Shown here: positions 43,628 to 55,146 of the stretch, piece after piece
How the letters are laid out: every line of letters begins with the position of its first letter
Numbering within the stretch: the stretch's first letter is position 1
NCBI GenBank assembly: GCA_025200525.1
Contig: CM045758.1
Location: forward strand, 7,622,580-7,686,579
Direction of reading: 5' to 3'
DNA from: Camellia lanceoleosa
Taxonomy: Eukaryota; Streptophyta; Magnoliopsida; Ericales; Theaceae
Length of the DNA stretch: 64,000 nucleotides
The notes under the pieces: generated by a model
Seen by the model: only the letters and a program-made list of their open reading frames with translations
The model's database searches: none
Told to the model about the DNA's origin: nothing
Position numbers and translations under genes: made by a program

Positions 43628-44497
43628 CTAATGATCTGCCCTTGTGGCTTCCACAAATTCCTTCATGAATTTCATATAAAAATCTTCAACTTGTAAAGGG
43701 TGTACGCACCTTAAAGGGGTCGATGAAGGACCTTGTAGAGATGTCGTCATGATCAATTTGAATCTTGCCGACTTCAACCTGACTTTGTGTGCCTCCTTTC
43801 GGTCTTCTGGTAGCTTTCCTTCTTTTAGGAATGCAACAATTGCGTCCATCCAGCTTGGCCCCATGTCCACACACATTGCTTCTTGCTTTGCGTTCTGTGG
43901 TTCTATGCTCGGGCCCGACATATAGTCAATCATAATCGTTATTGATTTTCCAGTCTGTATTGAACTTGCCAGGTTAGCCAACGCGTCGGCATGGCTGTTA
44001 TCATCTCGGCTTACTTGGAGAAGTCGGCAGTTCTGAAACAGGGCTGCCAATCTGATGACCTCTTTTGCATATGCCGACATCCTCTCGTCTCTGGCTGCAA
44101 ATTCTCCTGTTGACTGGTTAACAATTAACTGTGAATCACAAAAAACTATTACCTCATCTGCTTCTGCTGCTGCTACCAGCTTTAGTCCTGCAATTAATGC
44201 TTCGTATTCTGCTTCATTGTTTGAGGCCTTGAACCCCAAACGGATGGATTGTTCTATTATTTCCCCATCTGGGGGTATCTACAGCACTCCTGTCCCCGCT
44301 CCTTGTCGGTTTGAACTTCCATCGACAAACAGTCTAAATGAGTTGCCGATGTAGATGCTGCAGGGTCTAAGCTTTTCCTTCCTTTGTTCCTTGGCCTTTG
44401 GCTGGAATTCTCCTTGTTTGCTGGGACCTCGTTCATCTTGGCTCAATGGCTTGAAGCGTTCGATGGATTCGGCGTGAATTACCGCCAAGTCGGCCAA
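43628..44497 (-). pseudogene. Tat second (archaeal-type) RNase H
   Basis: 44497-44279 ends YIGNSFRLFVDGSSNRQGAG, with the first catalytic Asp, then one TAG. 44239-43628 continues [20 protein letters not shown] (catalytic Glu), [13 protein letters not shown] (Asp) and [17 protein letters not shown] (last Asp). All four catalytic acids are present. This duplicated RNase H, with the NNEAEYEAL motif, marks the Tat lineage. One stop and a frame change before integrase break the polyprotein. Confidence 0.88.
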
Positions 44498-45702
44498 AAC
44501 GGCCCTTAATTCTTGTTACGGGCACGAACTCCAGTCATCTTGGCCCAAGGCTCTTGCAATTCTTCCTGTTAAGTCTCCTTATTGTAATAAGGACTTCAGT
44601 GGGTACTCTGTTAGCACTATAATCTTGTGTGCCTGGAAGTAGTGGTTCAACTTCTTTGAGGCCATGACTAAGGCCAGCATTAACTTCTCTAGTGGTAAGT
44701 ACCTTGTTTCAGCGTTGGCTAAGGTTTTACTTACATAATAGACAGCCTTCTGTTCTCCCTACTCTTCTCGGATTAGCACTGCGCTTACTGCGTGTTCTGA
44801 CACAGCTAAGTACAAAAACAACTCCTCCCCAGGTTCAGGTGTTGAGAGGACTGGAGCCATGGTCAGATACTTTTTTAGGTCGGCCAAAGCGGCCTCACAT
44901 TCTTCAGTCCATAGGAAGTCTGCCGTCTTTTTCACCAGGTTGAAGAAGGGTTTACACTTGTCTGAACTTCGGCTTATGAACCTGTTTAGGGCTGCGGCCC
45001 TTCCAGTGAGCATTTGAACATGTTTTGCCGATGTTGGACTCTGTAGATCTAGGATGGCCTTGATCTGATCTGGGCTGGCTTCTATTCCCCTTCTTGTCAC
45101 CAGGTAACCTAGAAACTTACCAAATCCAACTCCAAACGCGCATTTAGATGCGTTGAGTTGGAGCCGATGTGTTTTGAGTATTTTAAATACCTTTTTCAGG
45201 TCGGCAAGATGACTCTTAGGCTCCTTGGTCTTTACGACCATGTCATCGATGTAGACTTCTACTGTTTGGCCTATCAGGTGCTTGAACATTTTGGTTACCA
45301 GCCTTTGGTAGGTTGCTCCTGCGTTCTTTAGCCCAAAAGGCATCACTCTATAACAGTACAGGCCTTTTGGGGTGATGAACGCTGTCTTCTCCTCGTCTAG
45401 GGGGTACATGGCTATCTGGTGATACCCCCTGTAAGCGTCCAGGAAGCTCAAACTTCCATGTTCAGATGTGGCGGCCACTAATTGAGCGATCTTGGGCGGA
45501 GAAAGCTATCTTTGGGGCGAGCTTTATTTAGGCTTGTAAAATCTACGCACACCCTCCATTTACCATTTTTCTTCTTTATCACCATAGTGTTTGATAACCA
45601 TCTTGGATAATTGACTTCTCTGATGGCCTTGGCTTCCAGAAGTCTGTCTACCTCTTCCTCCGCGCCGGCGTGCATCGGCGTCGGTCTCCTAGCTTCGTTG
45701 TA
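44498..45702 (-). pseudogene. Tat reverse transcriptase and gypsy RNase H
   Basis: 45675-45478 gives EEEVDRLLEAKAIREVNYPR and KKKNGKWRVCVDFTSLNKA. After a one-base shift, 45478-44759 gives SLSFLDAYRGYHQIAMYP (catalytic Asp), CYRVMPFGLKNAGATYQRLV and VEVYIDDMVVKT with the YIDD box intact. The gypsy RNase H start, LFLYLAVSEHAVSAVLIREE, is followed by one stop, then GEQKAVYYVSKTLANAETRY (about 44755-44700) in a continuing reading. RT catalytic residues are kept; the frameshift and stop disable the chain. Confidence 0.9.
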
Positions 45703-46409
45703 TTACAGGTTTAGCCGACACTCGGCGTTGATGCATGTGACCTCGGGGTCAATGCCAGGCATTTCATAAGGTGTCCAGGCGAACACCTCTATGTTCACTC
45801 TTAAAAAAGCTTCCAGTTCTTTCTCTTCTTCTTTTTCTAAGCCTGAGCCGAGAAGAAAGAAGCGCTCTTCGTCGCCCTCCTGGACGAGGATTTTCTTTAG
45901 TGATTCCTCATTCTTTTCGGCCGGCTCCTTGCCGACATCATCTAGGACTTCCATGTCCTCATCTTTAATCTCTGCCTTTACTGGTTCTTGAATATTGCAG
46001 GTAGTCTTCATTGCTGCTATGGAGCAACTCTTTACTTGCAGTTGATCTCCTCTGACTTCTTCAATCCCATGTTCTGTTGGGAAGCGCAGTAGTTGGTGCA
46101 ATGTTGAGGGGATTGCCCCCATTGCATGCAACCACGGCCTGCCCAGGATGATGTTGTAAGGTGATGGTGTATCAATCACGAGGAACTCGGTCTTGATCTT
46201 CTTAGTGCCCGCTTGCACTTCCAAGTTTGTAGCGCCAGGTACGTCGGCGTTCCATTGAAGCCGCCCATCGGGCCATTCGATTGCTCCATGTCGTTCGGGT
46301 GAAGGCCTAGCTCCTTGTAACATCTAACGTACATGATGTCACAAGGGCAGCTTTGATCTATTAGGATGTGTTTCACTTGGCACTCCCCAACCTGGAGGGT
46401 TACTACCAA
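45703..46409 (-). pseudogene. Tat aspartic protease and linker to RT
   Basis: 46409-46176 reads MVVTLQVGECQVKHILIDQS where relatives have VDNGSS or VDTGSS, so the Gly after Asp is not conserved. CYKELGLHPNDMEQ follows. 46323-45703 continues in another frame with TEFLVIDTPSPYNIILGRPW, the C-terminal ILGRPWL protease motif, then LHAMGAIPSTLHQLLRFPTE and an acidic linker (KEEEKELEAFLRVNIEVFAW) leading into RT. Frame change and altered active site indicate loss of function. Confidence 0.82.
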
Positions 46410-46411
46410 GG

Positions 46412-48248
46412 CATCATTATGTGGATCTTTGGACCATCTCTAGGTCGGCTTCGGTGAAGGTTATTATCGGTCCTTGGCATTCTTCAGGCCGATGTCTCTT
46501 TTCCCCGATTGGGTAGACATGCTGTAGATGTCTTACCCTTTGGGTTTCTCCTCTGACTTCATTCTCGTTAACCTTTGAGTGGATCACATTAACTATCCGA
46601 GGTCCTTCTGCCCGAGGTTGCGAAGGTGGTGGGGCTACTGGAGCCTGAGGCAGTCTTGCCTGTTCTTCTCTTGTTCTGGTTTCATCGACAAGGTCTCTCA
46701 GGTGGCCTTGTCTTACCAGATCTTCCAAGTGTGCCTTTAGGGCACTGCAGCCCTGTGTTGTATGTCCGTTTTCATTGTGATAAACACAATGTCCGTTCAT
46801 GTTTCTTCCCATAAATTCTCCCGGTTCCCTTGCTGGCGTTCTGAAATAGGGCTGGCTCCGAATTTTTCCTAGGACTTTTTGAATTGGAATTCGGAATACG
46901 GTCGTCACTGCCTATTTAGCCCTTAACTCTATTTCTGTTTTGCTGAATCCGTTGTTACTTCGGCCTCGCTTTGGCAAGCCGTTCCCTTTTTCCTGTTTGA
47001 CTTCCTTGTGGGCCGATGTATCCTCCTCGGCTCGGGCGTACTTCTCAATTCTTGCCATGAGCTCCTCCATGCTTTTCGGCAATGTCTTTGCCAAAGATTT
47101 CCGCAGTGAACAGTCATCTTTCAGGCCGTTCTTGAAAGACACGACCGCTACCTCCTGGTTGCATTCAGGTATTCGATTGAACACCTCGTAGTACCTTTTT
47201 GCATAGGCCCTAAGGCCTTCATCCTTACTGATCTTCAGGGCCATTAGTGCGTCCACCCTTAATGGCTGTAGCTTATTTGTTACGAACCTGGCCACAAATA
47301 TCTCGGCCAGGCCTTCCCAAGTCTTCACGCTTCCTTTTGGCAACTTATGGAACCAATCTGATGCAATCTCCCCAAAGGATGAAGGGAACACTTTGCAGAG
47401 TAATGGCTCGTTTCCACTGTATAACGCCATTGAGTTCAAGAATAGTCCAACGTGAAAGTTAGGGTCTGACTTACCATTGTATATTTGAAACCTCGGTATG
47501 CTGAATCTCTTTGGTGCCTCAAATTTGTTCAGTTCTACTGAGAATGGTGTCCTCGGTTTGACGGGTGAATTAACCTCGACTTCGGCGTTATGTTCCTTCC
47601 TCTTGAGGTAATTTTTTAAGTCTTCTTTACTCCTCCCTGGAGCTCGGCTATCTTTTGACTTCAGTCTCTTTGGTACACTACTCTCGGCCTCGTGGTGGGC
47701 CCGTTTTGATCTTTCTCCGTGGGTTGTGTCAAAGCAGAGCGCCTGTCCTTGAACATGCCGATGTTCTCTGCGTTCCTGATCCTTCGTTTGATACGTCCTC
47801 TGGGACTTCTCTTGTCTTGGCTCCTCTCGCCCGACCTCCCCGGAGGGCGGGTGAGAGTGCCTTTTACTCCTGGAGTGTTGTGGTGCTTCAGGAATTATTT
47901 TCCTTCCTCCCTTCTGAGTATTAACGGGTATGGTGGCTGCATGACATTGTTTTGCATCATGAAGTTGACGACCGACTGCAGGTCAGCCAACTTGTCTGCC
48001 AATTCTTTTACTTCCTCATCCCTCCGTAGGCACCTATCCCTCCATAGTTGGAGGTTGTCTTCATTGTAGTATCTGCCCTGGTCTATTTTCTTCGAAGTGT
48101 CGCCCTCCTGGACGACGTCTTTTCCCCCGTGCCCCTGGCCACGGGCTTCTTCATTGTGGTTGTCTCCTTCGACGTCAAGGTCGATAGGCCTGCCACTCCC
48201 AGCGGGAGCGTCGTCCCCAACCTTTTCGTTTTGTGCGTTACTGGCCAT
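46412..48248 (-). pseudogene. Tat gag
   Basis: Likely start at 48248 (MASNAQNEKVGDDAPAGSGR), an acidic/charged N-terminus to 47895. 47439-46912 holds the retrotransposon gag domain (ALYSGNEPLLCKVFPSSFGE, SDWFHKLPKGSVKTWEGLAE, FVARFV, KEGLRAYAKRYYEVFNRI-like). A single TAG separates it, in the same frame, from 46908-46417, which has CVYHNENGHTTQGC, the CX2HX4HX4C-like knuckle common in Tat gag. A frame change near 46410 precedes protease. Sequence between 47895 and 47440 is only partly readable. Confidence 0.85.
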
Positions 48249-48263
48249 CTATTCGTCTTTCTT

Positions 48264-48283
48264 TCCCACAGACGGTGCCAAAT
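48264..48283 (-). promoter_or_regulatory. Primer binding site of the Tat element
   Basis: Minus strand right after the 5' LTR reads CAATTTGGCACCGTCTGTGG. TTGGCACCGTCTGTGG-like primer sites follow the 5' LTR in many plant gypsy elements; the matching tRNA cannot be assigned with certainty. Confidence 0.6.
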
Positions 48284-48822
48284 TGTGTGAGTGATTTTCT
48301 GACCACACTGCTCTCCTTAGGAATTCAGCTATAGAACACAGGCAGAATAGATGGCACCTTGCTGTCCTGCACAGAAAGAAAAGGCTCCGGCGGTGGTTCT
48401 TCCACCCGGGGGCACTCCGACGATCAAGTCAGTATATCTCTCCAAGATAATCAAGTATTCAACTCACAAGCTTGAGTATTAAAAACGTACCTTTGACCCA
48501 TGGGGGTGCCTCTCTTTTATAGTCAATACAGTCCTAGTCCCAATAGGAGCCTAACTCCAATGGACTCAGGATTATTGCTAATCTGGAACTCCCAATGGGT
48601 TTAGGACAAAACTCTCCAAGAGTTTTACCTTTATCAAGCGAAGTCTTCTCCCAATCTAGGACTCCTGTCCTTTATCCGCTTATCCCGGATTTTGATATCT
48701 TCGGAGATAACCTTGGCAACTCCAAGATTACCTCGGCATAACTTACCACGACACGTGGCACCTCGGCTGACACGTCGGCGTCACCTTGCCACGTGTTGGT
48801 ACCCAGCAAATATATCCCCACA
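48284..48822 (-). repeat. 5' LTR of the Tat element
   Basis: 539 bp, mate of 37361-37901. In the minus direction it begins TGTGGGGATATATTTGCTGG. Followed on the plus strand by GTTGG (48823-48827), the target duplication. Confidence 0.9.
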
Positions 48823-48827
48823 GTTGG

Positions 48828-49244
48828 TCTTCGACTTTTGTTCGATGTTTCGAAGTTGAACAAAATAACATAGTCTGGTATCACAATGCCGAACAAAAAA
48901 TATAAGTCTGGTATCCAAATGCCGAAGAAAAGATATATTTCCGGTAATATAAGGCCAAATTTTTTAAATTTGTTCGGCTACTTATTGCCATGTATTTTCA
49001 GTTTCAGTTTCAGTTTCATTTTTTTTTAAATTTTTTTTTAATTTTTTATTTTTTGCTTGGAAGGATTATACTTATACTCATTACAACAATGCAAGTATTG
49101 CATTATTAGTGGACTCCAATCATGAATTCATTACAGACGAAGTTTGTTAAGTTTTTTTATGAATATGATTTTTTCTTATTTTAAATTTGTATTGAGTTTT
49201 ATTAATAATTTGACGTATAAATGTATTTATTATGTTTAGATTTT
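48828..49244 (+). repeat. MULE region with short repeats before the transposase
   Basis: From 48866 to about 48965 the wording AGTCTGGTATCACAATGCCG, AAGTCTGGTATCCAAATGCC and TTCCGGTAATATAAGGCC gives three imperfect units of about 35 bp. Related wording (GGTAACACGACACTGGA, GGCATTATAACACCGAAG) recurs downstream at 54040-54790. Then a T-rich stretch follows, and the transposase N-terminus starts near 49245. Confidence 0.55.
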
Positions 49245-51104
49245 TAGTAGTTGTCAAGCATTAATTAAATGGGCTTCTGACGTAAAGAGGAAGGCTGGAT
49301 TTTTCATTGTTATAAAGACATCAAATGTGGGGGTAATGGCAAAAACCAAGACTTACCCTTGCTTGTGAAATAAGTGGTTACTATAGAGACAATAGGAAGA
49401 TCAAGGAGAACAATTGAGGTTGTGAGGTTCTAAAGAGTGTAGATGTCCATTTCTATTAAGGGGAAAAATTACCTACAAATGATGAGTGGATGTTATATGT
49501 CTTATGCGGCGTACACAATCATCCGTCTGTTTGAACATCTTAAAGGCACTCATTTGTTGGCAAATTATCTAAGGATGAAACATGCTTATTAGTTGACATG
49601 TCAAAGAGTATGGTGCGACCAAAAGAGATATTGGTTACATTGAAACAAATGGATGCCTTTAATGCGACAACAATGAAGATAATCTACAATGCACGTCATC
49701 GACATCGAGTAGTAGAGAGGGCAGGAAGATCACAGATGCAACAACTATTGGGGCAATTGTCGATTCAAAATTATGTTGAGTGGCATTGATGTGGTGATGG
49801 AGAGATGGTGACTGACTTGTTTCGGGCACACCCGGTTAGTTTGGAGTTGTTACGTACATTTCCACATGTGTTGATTATGGATTGCACATACAAGACTAAT
49901 AAGTATCGACTCCCTTTCTTAGAGATTGTTGGGGTAACATCAACAAACTTGACATTTTTAGTTGCTTTTGCTTATCTTGGTCATGAATTGGAGGACAACT
50001 ATACATGGGCTTTAGGTGTATTGCATACTGTTATGGACAACACTGCTTTTCCAAAAGTCATTATTATAGATAGAGAGTTGGCTTTGATGAAAGGCATATC
50101 AGAAGTTCTACCTATGGCCACGAATCTTTTATGTAGATGGCATATTAGAAGGAATGTTCTAATGAAGTGCAAGAAGGTTTTTGAGATGAAAAATAAATAG
50201 GATAAGTTCATGTATAGTTGGAGTGCTTTGGTGTTGGTTAGAACAAAAACAGAATTCAATGAACAATTATCCAATCTCAAGACCAAATTTAGTACATATC
50301 TTGAAGATATTAAGTATGTTACTACCAATTGGTTAGAGCTATACAAGGAAAAATTTGTTGCAGTTTGAACAGACAGTAGTATGCAGTTCGGAAATGCTAC
50401 TATAAACAGGTAAATTATGGTTATTACATTTATGAATTGCTATAATTTTTTAATTTTTATATTAACTACCAAAATATACATACTTGTAGGGCAGAGAGTT
50501 CTCATGCTAAATTGAAGAGGCAACTTGGATCAAGTCAAGGCAGTTTTAAGACATCTTGGACCAAAATACACAATTTGTTAGAGTTGCAGCATGCAGACAT
50601 TAAAGCATCATTTCAGCAGAGTTTGATTGTAGTCGAACACAAGTACACACCTACTGAGTTCACTGAGTTACGTGATTTTATTTCAATTTGTAGTTTGGAC
50701 AAAATATTGGTAGAGTCAAAGAGATCGAATAGTGTGGGAATAGATGTTGCTACATGTGGCTGGATTTTGCGACGTACACATGGGTTGCCATGTGCACATG
50801 AAATAGCTGAGTATTTTCAACAACGTCAACCGATTCCTCTCTCGTGTGTAAATCCTCATTAGAGGAAGTTAAATATGCTTCGGTTTGAAAGTGCTTTGTG
50901 GAGTTGGATTGCAAATGAGTGATTTTTTATTGAAATTCCAAGCGATTAACGAGACACAACAAGTGATTCTTCGAAGAAGTTGAGGAGTTAATTAGTCTTG
51001 ATGATTACATTTTTATGGAACTTGAACTCAAGATGACCACGAGATTGGGGCCGAGGTCGTGGTTAATTCAAAATCGATACATCTACTAAACATGAGCCAT
51101 CTGC
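49245..51104 (+). pseudogene. MULE transposase with FAR1-like N-terminus and SWIM motif
   Basis: The N-terminus (49245-49530) reads ALIKWASDVKRKAGFFIVIK and, with frame slips, a LACEISGYYRDNRK-like zinc-binding region ending CGVHNHP. From 49598 the frame gives KEILVTLKQMDAFNATTMKI, one TGA (49787-49789), then HVLIMDCTYKTNKYRLPFLE (first catalytic Asp), FPKVIIIDRELALM (second Asp) and LCRWHIRRNVLMKCKK. TAG at 50198-50200 and TGA near 50366 follow. An intron of about 80 bp (GTAAATTATG to ACTTGTAG, about 50410-50490) precedes RAESSHAKLKRQLGSSQGSF (catalytic Glu) and a SWIM-like TCGWILRRTHGLPCAHE. It cuts and pastes the element. It is dead as sequenced and continues, after the solo LTR, into an OTU domain. 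Confidence 0.85.
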
Positions 51105-51109
51105 GTTTG

Positions 51110-52995
51110 TGTAACGGCCCAAAACGCATGTCACAATTATCAGTAATTAATTATGTGCTAATATGAATTAATTGGGGAATATCTGTTTGAATTAGAAAAA
51201 AAAAAAAAAATATGTTGAGGCTACCACTTCGGGACTGAAATTGACGACCATAATGGGTTCGGAAAACGAAATTGAACATGCCTATGTGTTACCAGGAATT
51301 TTTAGAGCCATTTGGAAAATTTAATTGAGAATTGATTTTCGTCTGATTCACTATGCCATGTTTGGCTCAAGTTTTTGGCACAATTATATTTATGACTAAA
51401 GATAAGTATAAGGACCTTTGTTTGACTCAAAACCAAAGAGAAGAAAATATCTGAGAAAGAGAGAGAGAGGGAATTCATGAGAAAGGGTAAAGCAAGGGGG
51501 AAGAAGAGGAAAGAAAGGGGATCAAGTTACAAAACCATCCAAGGTAAGATTTTTCATGAAATTGATTATTTAATCCTTGGCATCTAGTATGGTAACTCAA
51601 GAACTTAGCATGAGTTCATGGAATTCTTGTATCTAAGTATTTATTTTGCACTTAATTCTTTAATTGTGAGCAACGTCCATGAATTTTGAGTTTATGGCAT
51701 AATATTATGGTTTCCAACTCAATTCAATGTTTGATCTTGTATTTGATGCATTTGAGTTTTGTTTAGAAGTTTTGATGTTTAAATCAAGTTGTTTTCAAGT
51801 GTTGGGCTTTGAATTTTATGATTTTGAAGTTGATTTTGGCAAAAGAGACCCGCGGTTTCTGAGAACTTGGATGATTTTCACCGAGACCTCGGCGGCCAAA
51901 CAGTATTTTGGCTACTGTAGTTCCACCGCTCGTGCGGCCTAGGCCACCGGACGGGCGGCCAAGCCACCGCGTCTTGACCAAGCGATGTTTTTCCAATTTT
52001 GTTCTCTTATCATTTTTCTGACTCTTGGGCCTTCATTTACTTGATTTTCACATGTCATTTGCATCCATTAGCATCTCATAAGCGTGAAGCAAAGAATAGA
52101 ATGGCATTAACTAATTGATTCGAGGGCAAAATGTGTTAAGGAATTGTGTTATAATGTCGGTATTTGTAGGTTAAACCTCGAAGACCGCACAACCGGTTTT
52201 GGAAACCCACGGTGAGTAACATTTCTGTAAAGTTATGTTGATAAAATTATGTTTTCACTGTTTATTGATACGCTATGTTTTCTCAAAGTGCTATCTTGAT
52301 TATGTGAACGAATATCCTATTTGCGAAACTAGTATGGCATCCACGGATAGTCCCAAGTCATGGGGGACGGCACATTTGTGCGGGTCCATGACATATATGT
52401 GATACGAGATCTCGTTAGCCACTTCATTGTGGTGATATGTGTTAATCGGTATCCGGAACCAATTCTTTAGTCGGAAGACGATATGTGTTATATCCTGTGA
52501 GATGTACCATTATGTTATGTTCTGATATGAATGATTATGAATGATTTGTTTTACGAATACGTTATATGTGGAATTCGTTCACTACCCCTTTACTTTAATG
52601 TTATTCACTGGGCTCTAGCTCCTTTGTTTTATATATGTATTTATAGGTGGCGTTCGGAGTCAAGCCTAGGCAGAGTCTTGAACCGAGCCGCCGTTTTGGA
52701 AGCCTACCAAGTGTTTTGGGTGCCTCCGAGTTGGGGCTAGGCCTGGAAGGCCGTTAGCAAGCTTTGTTTTGTGTTTGGCATTTCGTTATATGTATGTAAT
52801 GTATGTGGGTAAATTAACATTTTTGGCATGTAAATATTTGTTCATATAGATGCACAGCTCTTTGGACTCTTGGTATTTCGTCTTTGCTTCCGCTAGCCCT
52901 GATTATTTATGTTTTGTACAGGAAGGCCTGTGGTAATCTTGGATTACTGGCCAGTTACGATGCCAAATTTTTAGGGGCGGGTTTGGGTCGTGGCA
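51110..52995. repeat. Solo LTR, 1886 bp, inside the transposase-OTU gene
   Basis: TGTAACGGCCCAAAACGC...GGTTTGGGTCGTGGCA with TG/CA ends, flanked by GTTTG on both sides (51105-51109 and 52996-53000). Rejoining the flanks restores a coding linker (TKHEPSAFEFV-like) typical of MULE transposases, so the insertion is clean. End sequences resemble the chromovirus LTRs (TGTAACGCC.../...GGTCG), so a related gypsy family is likely; its direction is not certain. No internal domain remains. Open frames inside are not genes. Confidence 0.85.
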
Positions 52996-53000
52996 GTTTG

Positions 53001-53880
53001 AGTTTGTACTATTTGGGAAAGATAGTTATTCACAAGGTGTTACTATCTCAGCTGCACCAGTTCGTAAGCAAGTGCAACGGAAGAAGGCAAAAAAAGATAA
53101 TGTATGTAATTACATAAAACTTGTAACTATGTACAAAACTCATTTTAATTATTTCATATATCCATTCTTTGTATATTTGTGATGTAGAGTGCGTATGTGT
53201 GACCAACAAATCGAATCTCTTACTTGAACAATTTGAAGAAGTTGAGACCATATATTCGTCATATAAAAGATATCTGACGGATGGCAATTATGGTTTCAGA
53301 GCAATTTGGATTGATTGGTTTAGGTGAAGATGATTGGCAACAAGTTAGGTGCAACTTGTTGGTGAGTTGCATTCAAATGTAGTGCACTACATGCAACTAT
53401 TTGGTTCACAAGAAAGGGTTGATGACCTTAACTCTATTCCTACTTGAACACCTTTGGATTTAATCATTGGATGACTATGCCCGACATGGGCCATTTGATA
53501 ACATCATACTCTTGAGTCATTCTTTATCATTTATCCATGCAACAATGCTTGGCGTTTCTACCACTTAGATCGATCGATAACAACACGATCGAAGAGATAT
53601 CTGCATAAGATTTGTAAATGGAAATCATTTACTGCGGTAACTCTTGACTCTACTTAGATCATTATCATGTCTTATTTTGTAATTCTACTTATTAATTTCT
53701 TTGTTATAGGTTTATACGCAACTTTGGTCATCGGTACCTCTAATAGCAAATAATTGGATTCGTTTTCATCACCCATGTGCTAGTGGATGGGAGAAACCAT
53801 ATACTATTCGTATTCATCAATTAAGTACTCTTATTAGCCACGGCGTAGTAACTACCGAAACAATCGATATAGATGAATTG
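53001..53880 (+). pseudogene. OTU-like cysteine protease domain of the MULE gene
   Basis: After a short exon (53001-53099, donor GTATGTAATT) and intron, the reading gives YLNNLKKLRPYIRHIKDI and DGNYGFRA at 53278, where OTU proteins have DGNCGFRA. The catalytic Cys is Tyr. LGEDDWQQVR, SQERVDDLNS, WMTMPDMGHLIT and LSMQQCLAFLPLRS follow in changing frames, then, after a second intron (from about 53638 to 53709), WIRFHHPCASGWEKPY. These are ordered motifs of the OTU-like domain fused to plant MULE transposases. OTU enzymes remove ubiquitin; the role in MULEs is unknown. Several stops and shifts make it a relic. Confidence 0.75.
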
Positions 53881-54990
53881 TGATAACATGCTTGATTGAT
53901 GGATGCAAACAATGACATATTTTATGGATGCTTTTATGGATATTCGTACACTTAATTTTGTTATGAAATATTTTATGAATACTTTTTATGTATGATTTTG
54001 TAGATGCTTGTTTGATATATGGATGTTTTTTTATCGAAATGGATTAATTCAAATTCGTTAAGATTGTATTACCGAACAGGCCCGAATTATCGTTTGGAAC
54101 AAAGTGACTCTGTAAATGTATAGTAACAGAACACTGGACAAATCTATTTTTCCTAGCAACATAACACCAGAAAAATATAATTTGTCTAGTACCGTGTGAC
54201 CGAACAGACAATTCACAGTGGGCTCCACTACCTTTGTTGTAAAGCAAATTGAAATTATCCAATTGTATGGCAACATAATGCTAGGAAAAAAATATCATGT
54301 CTGGTAACACGACACTGGAGTAATTGAAATTTATTAGCATTTTATTACCGAATAGGCCCACCACAAATTATTACCACATTCTTTAGGAGGAAGTGGCTCT
54401 GTAAATGTATAACAACAAAACGCTAGGAAAATCAATTTATTTCGGCATTATAACACCGAAGTTTTGTAAATTGTTTCGCATTGTGTGACCGAACAGGCAC
54501 TTCATTGTAGGCTCCACTGGCTTTGTTAGGAAGCGAACTAAAATTATCCAATTGAACAATAACATAATGCTGGGAAACAAAATTGTATTCGGTAACATGG
54601 CACTGGAATATTTCAAATTGTTTAGCATTGTATTACCGAATAGGCCCAGTACAAATTAAAAAACATTGTTTAGGAGAAAGTGGCTCTGTAAATGTATAGC
54701 AACAAAATGCTAGAGGGATCTATTGTTTCTGGCAACTGAAGATCAGAATAATGGAAATTGTTTAGCAGTCTACCACTGAACTGGCCTATAGCACAGAAAA
54801 AACAATGTTACTTCCAGCAAATGGTATCATATCTCTCCAAAACACTTTAATATCATTACAATGCATTACAAACAATAACAAATCTATATGTTCACCAAAA
54901 TAATTTTTCATTCACATAAATATTGAATACAAAATAGATGTGAAATTGTTTAAAATTCTTATAAAAGTATGACAATTCATTACTTGTCTA
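53881..54990 (+). repeat. Tandem array, units of about 280 bp with internal half-repeats
   Basis: TACCGAACAGG/TACCGAATAGG recurs at 54070, 54346 and 54634, spacing 276-288 bp. Each unit also holds GTGTGACCGAACAG (54199, 54486), GTGGCTCTGTAAATGTATA, and CTGGTAACACGACACTGGAG or a variant. So the array is about 2.6 large units made of two related halves. It is non-coding; minus-strand frames over it are accidental. It lies in MULE DNA just after the OTU region. Confidence 0.75.
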
Positions 54991-55146
54991 ACGAAACATC
55001 CAGTTTACCAAAGATCCAAGACATCCACAAAAACTATACCATTAGGGGAAAATATATCCCAAACTCTGTACGGGCTAGGCATTCACAAAAACTAAACCAA
55101 GCCTTAAGTTCCATCAAATGGGGTCGGTTACATGAATCCTTCTTCT

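Larger units (their letters stand above)
37361..48822 (-). mobile_element. Full-length Tat-type Ty3/gypsy retrotransposon, 11.46 kb
   Basis: LTRs of 541 bp (37361-37901) and 539 bp (48284-48822) with TGTGTGAG...CCCCACA ends, nearly identical, flanked by GTTGG (37356-37360, 48823-48827). Minus-strand order is gag, protease, RT, gypsy RNase H, a second archaeal-type RNase H, integrase; the dual RNase H is the Tat hallmark. Beyond integrase lie a 55-bp tandem array and a spliced gene on the opposite strand, both typical of Tat/Ogre/Retand elements. Stops and frameshifts occur in most genes. LTR similarity suggests it is younger than the chromovirus at 9649. Confidence 0.92.

Noticed and set aside
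51727..53117. Open frames inside and across the solo LTR
   Set aside because: No domain; they overlap LTR borders defined by the GTTTG duplication.
54044..54628. Minus-strand hydrophobic open frames
   Set aside because: They repeat with the ~280-bp tandem units and are by-products of the array.
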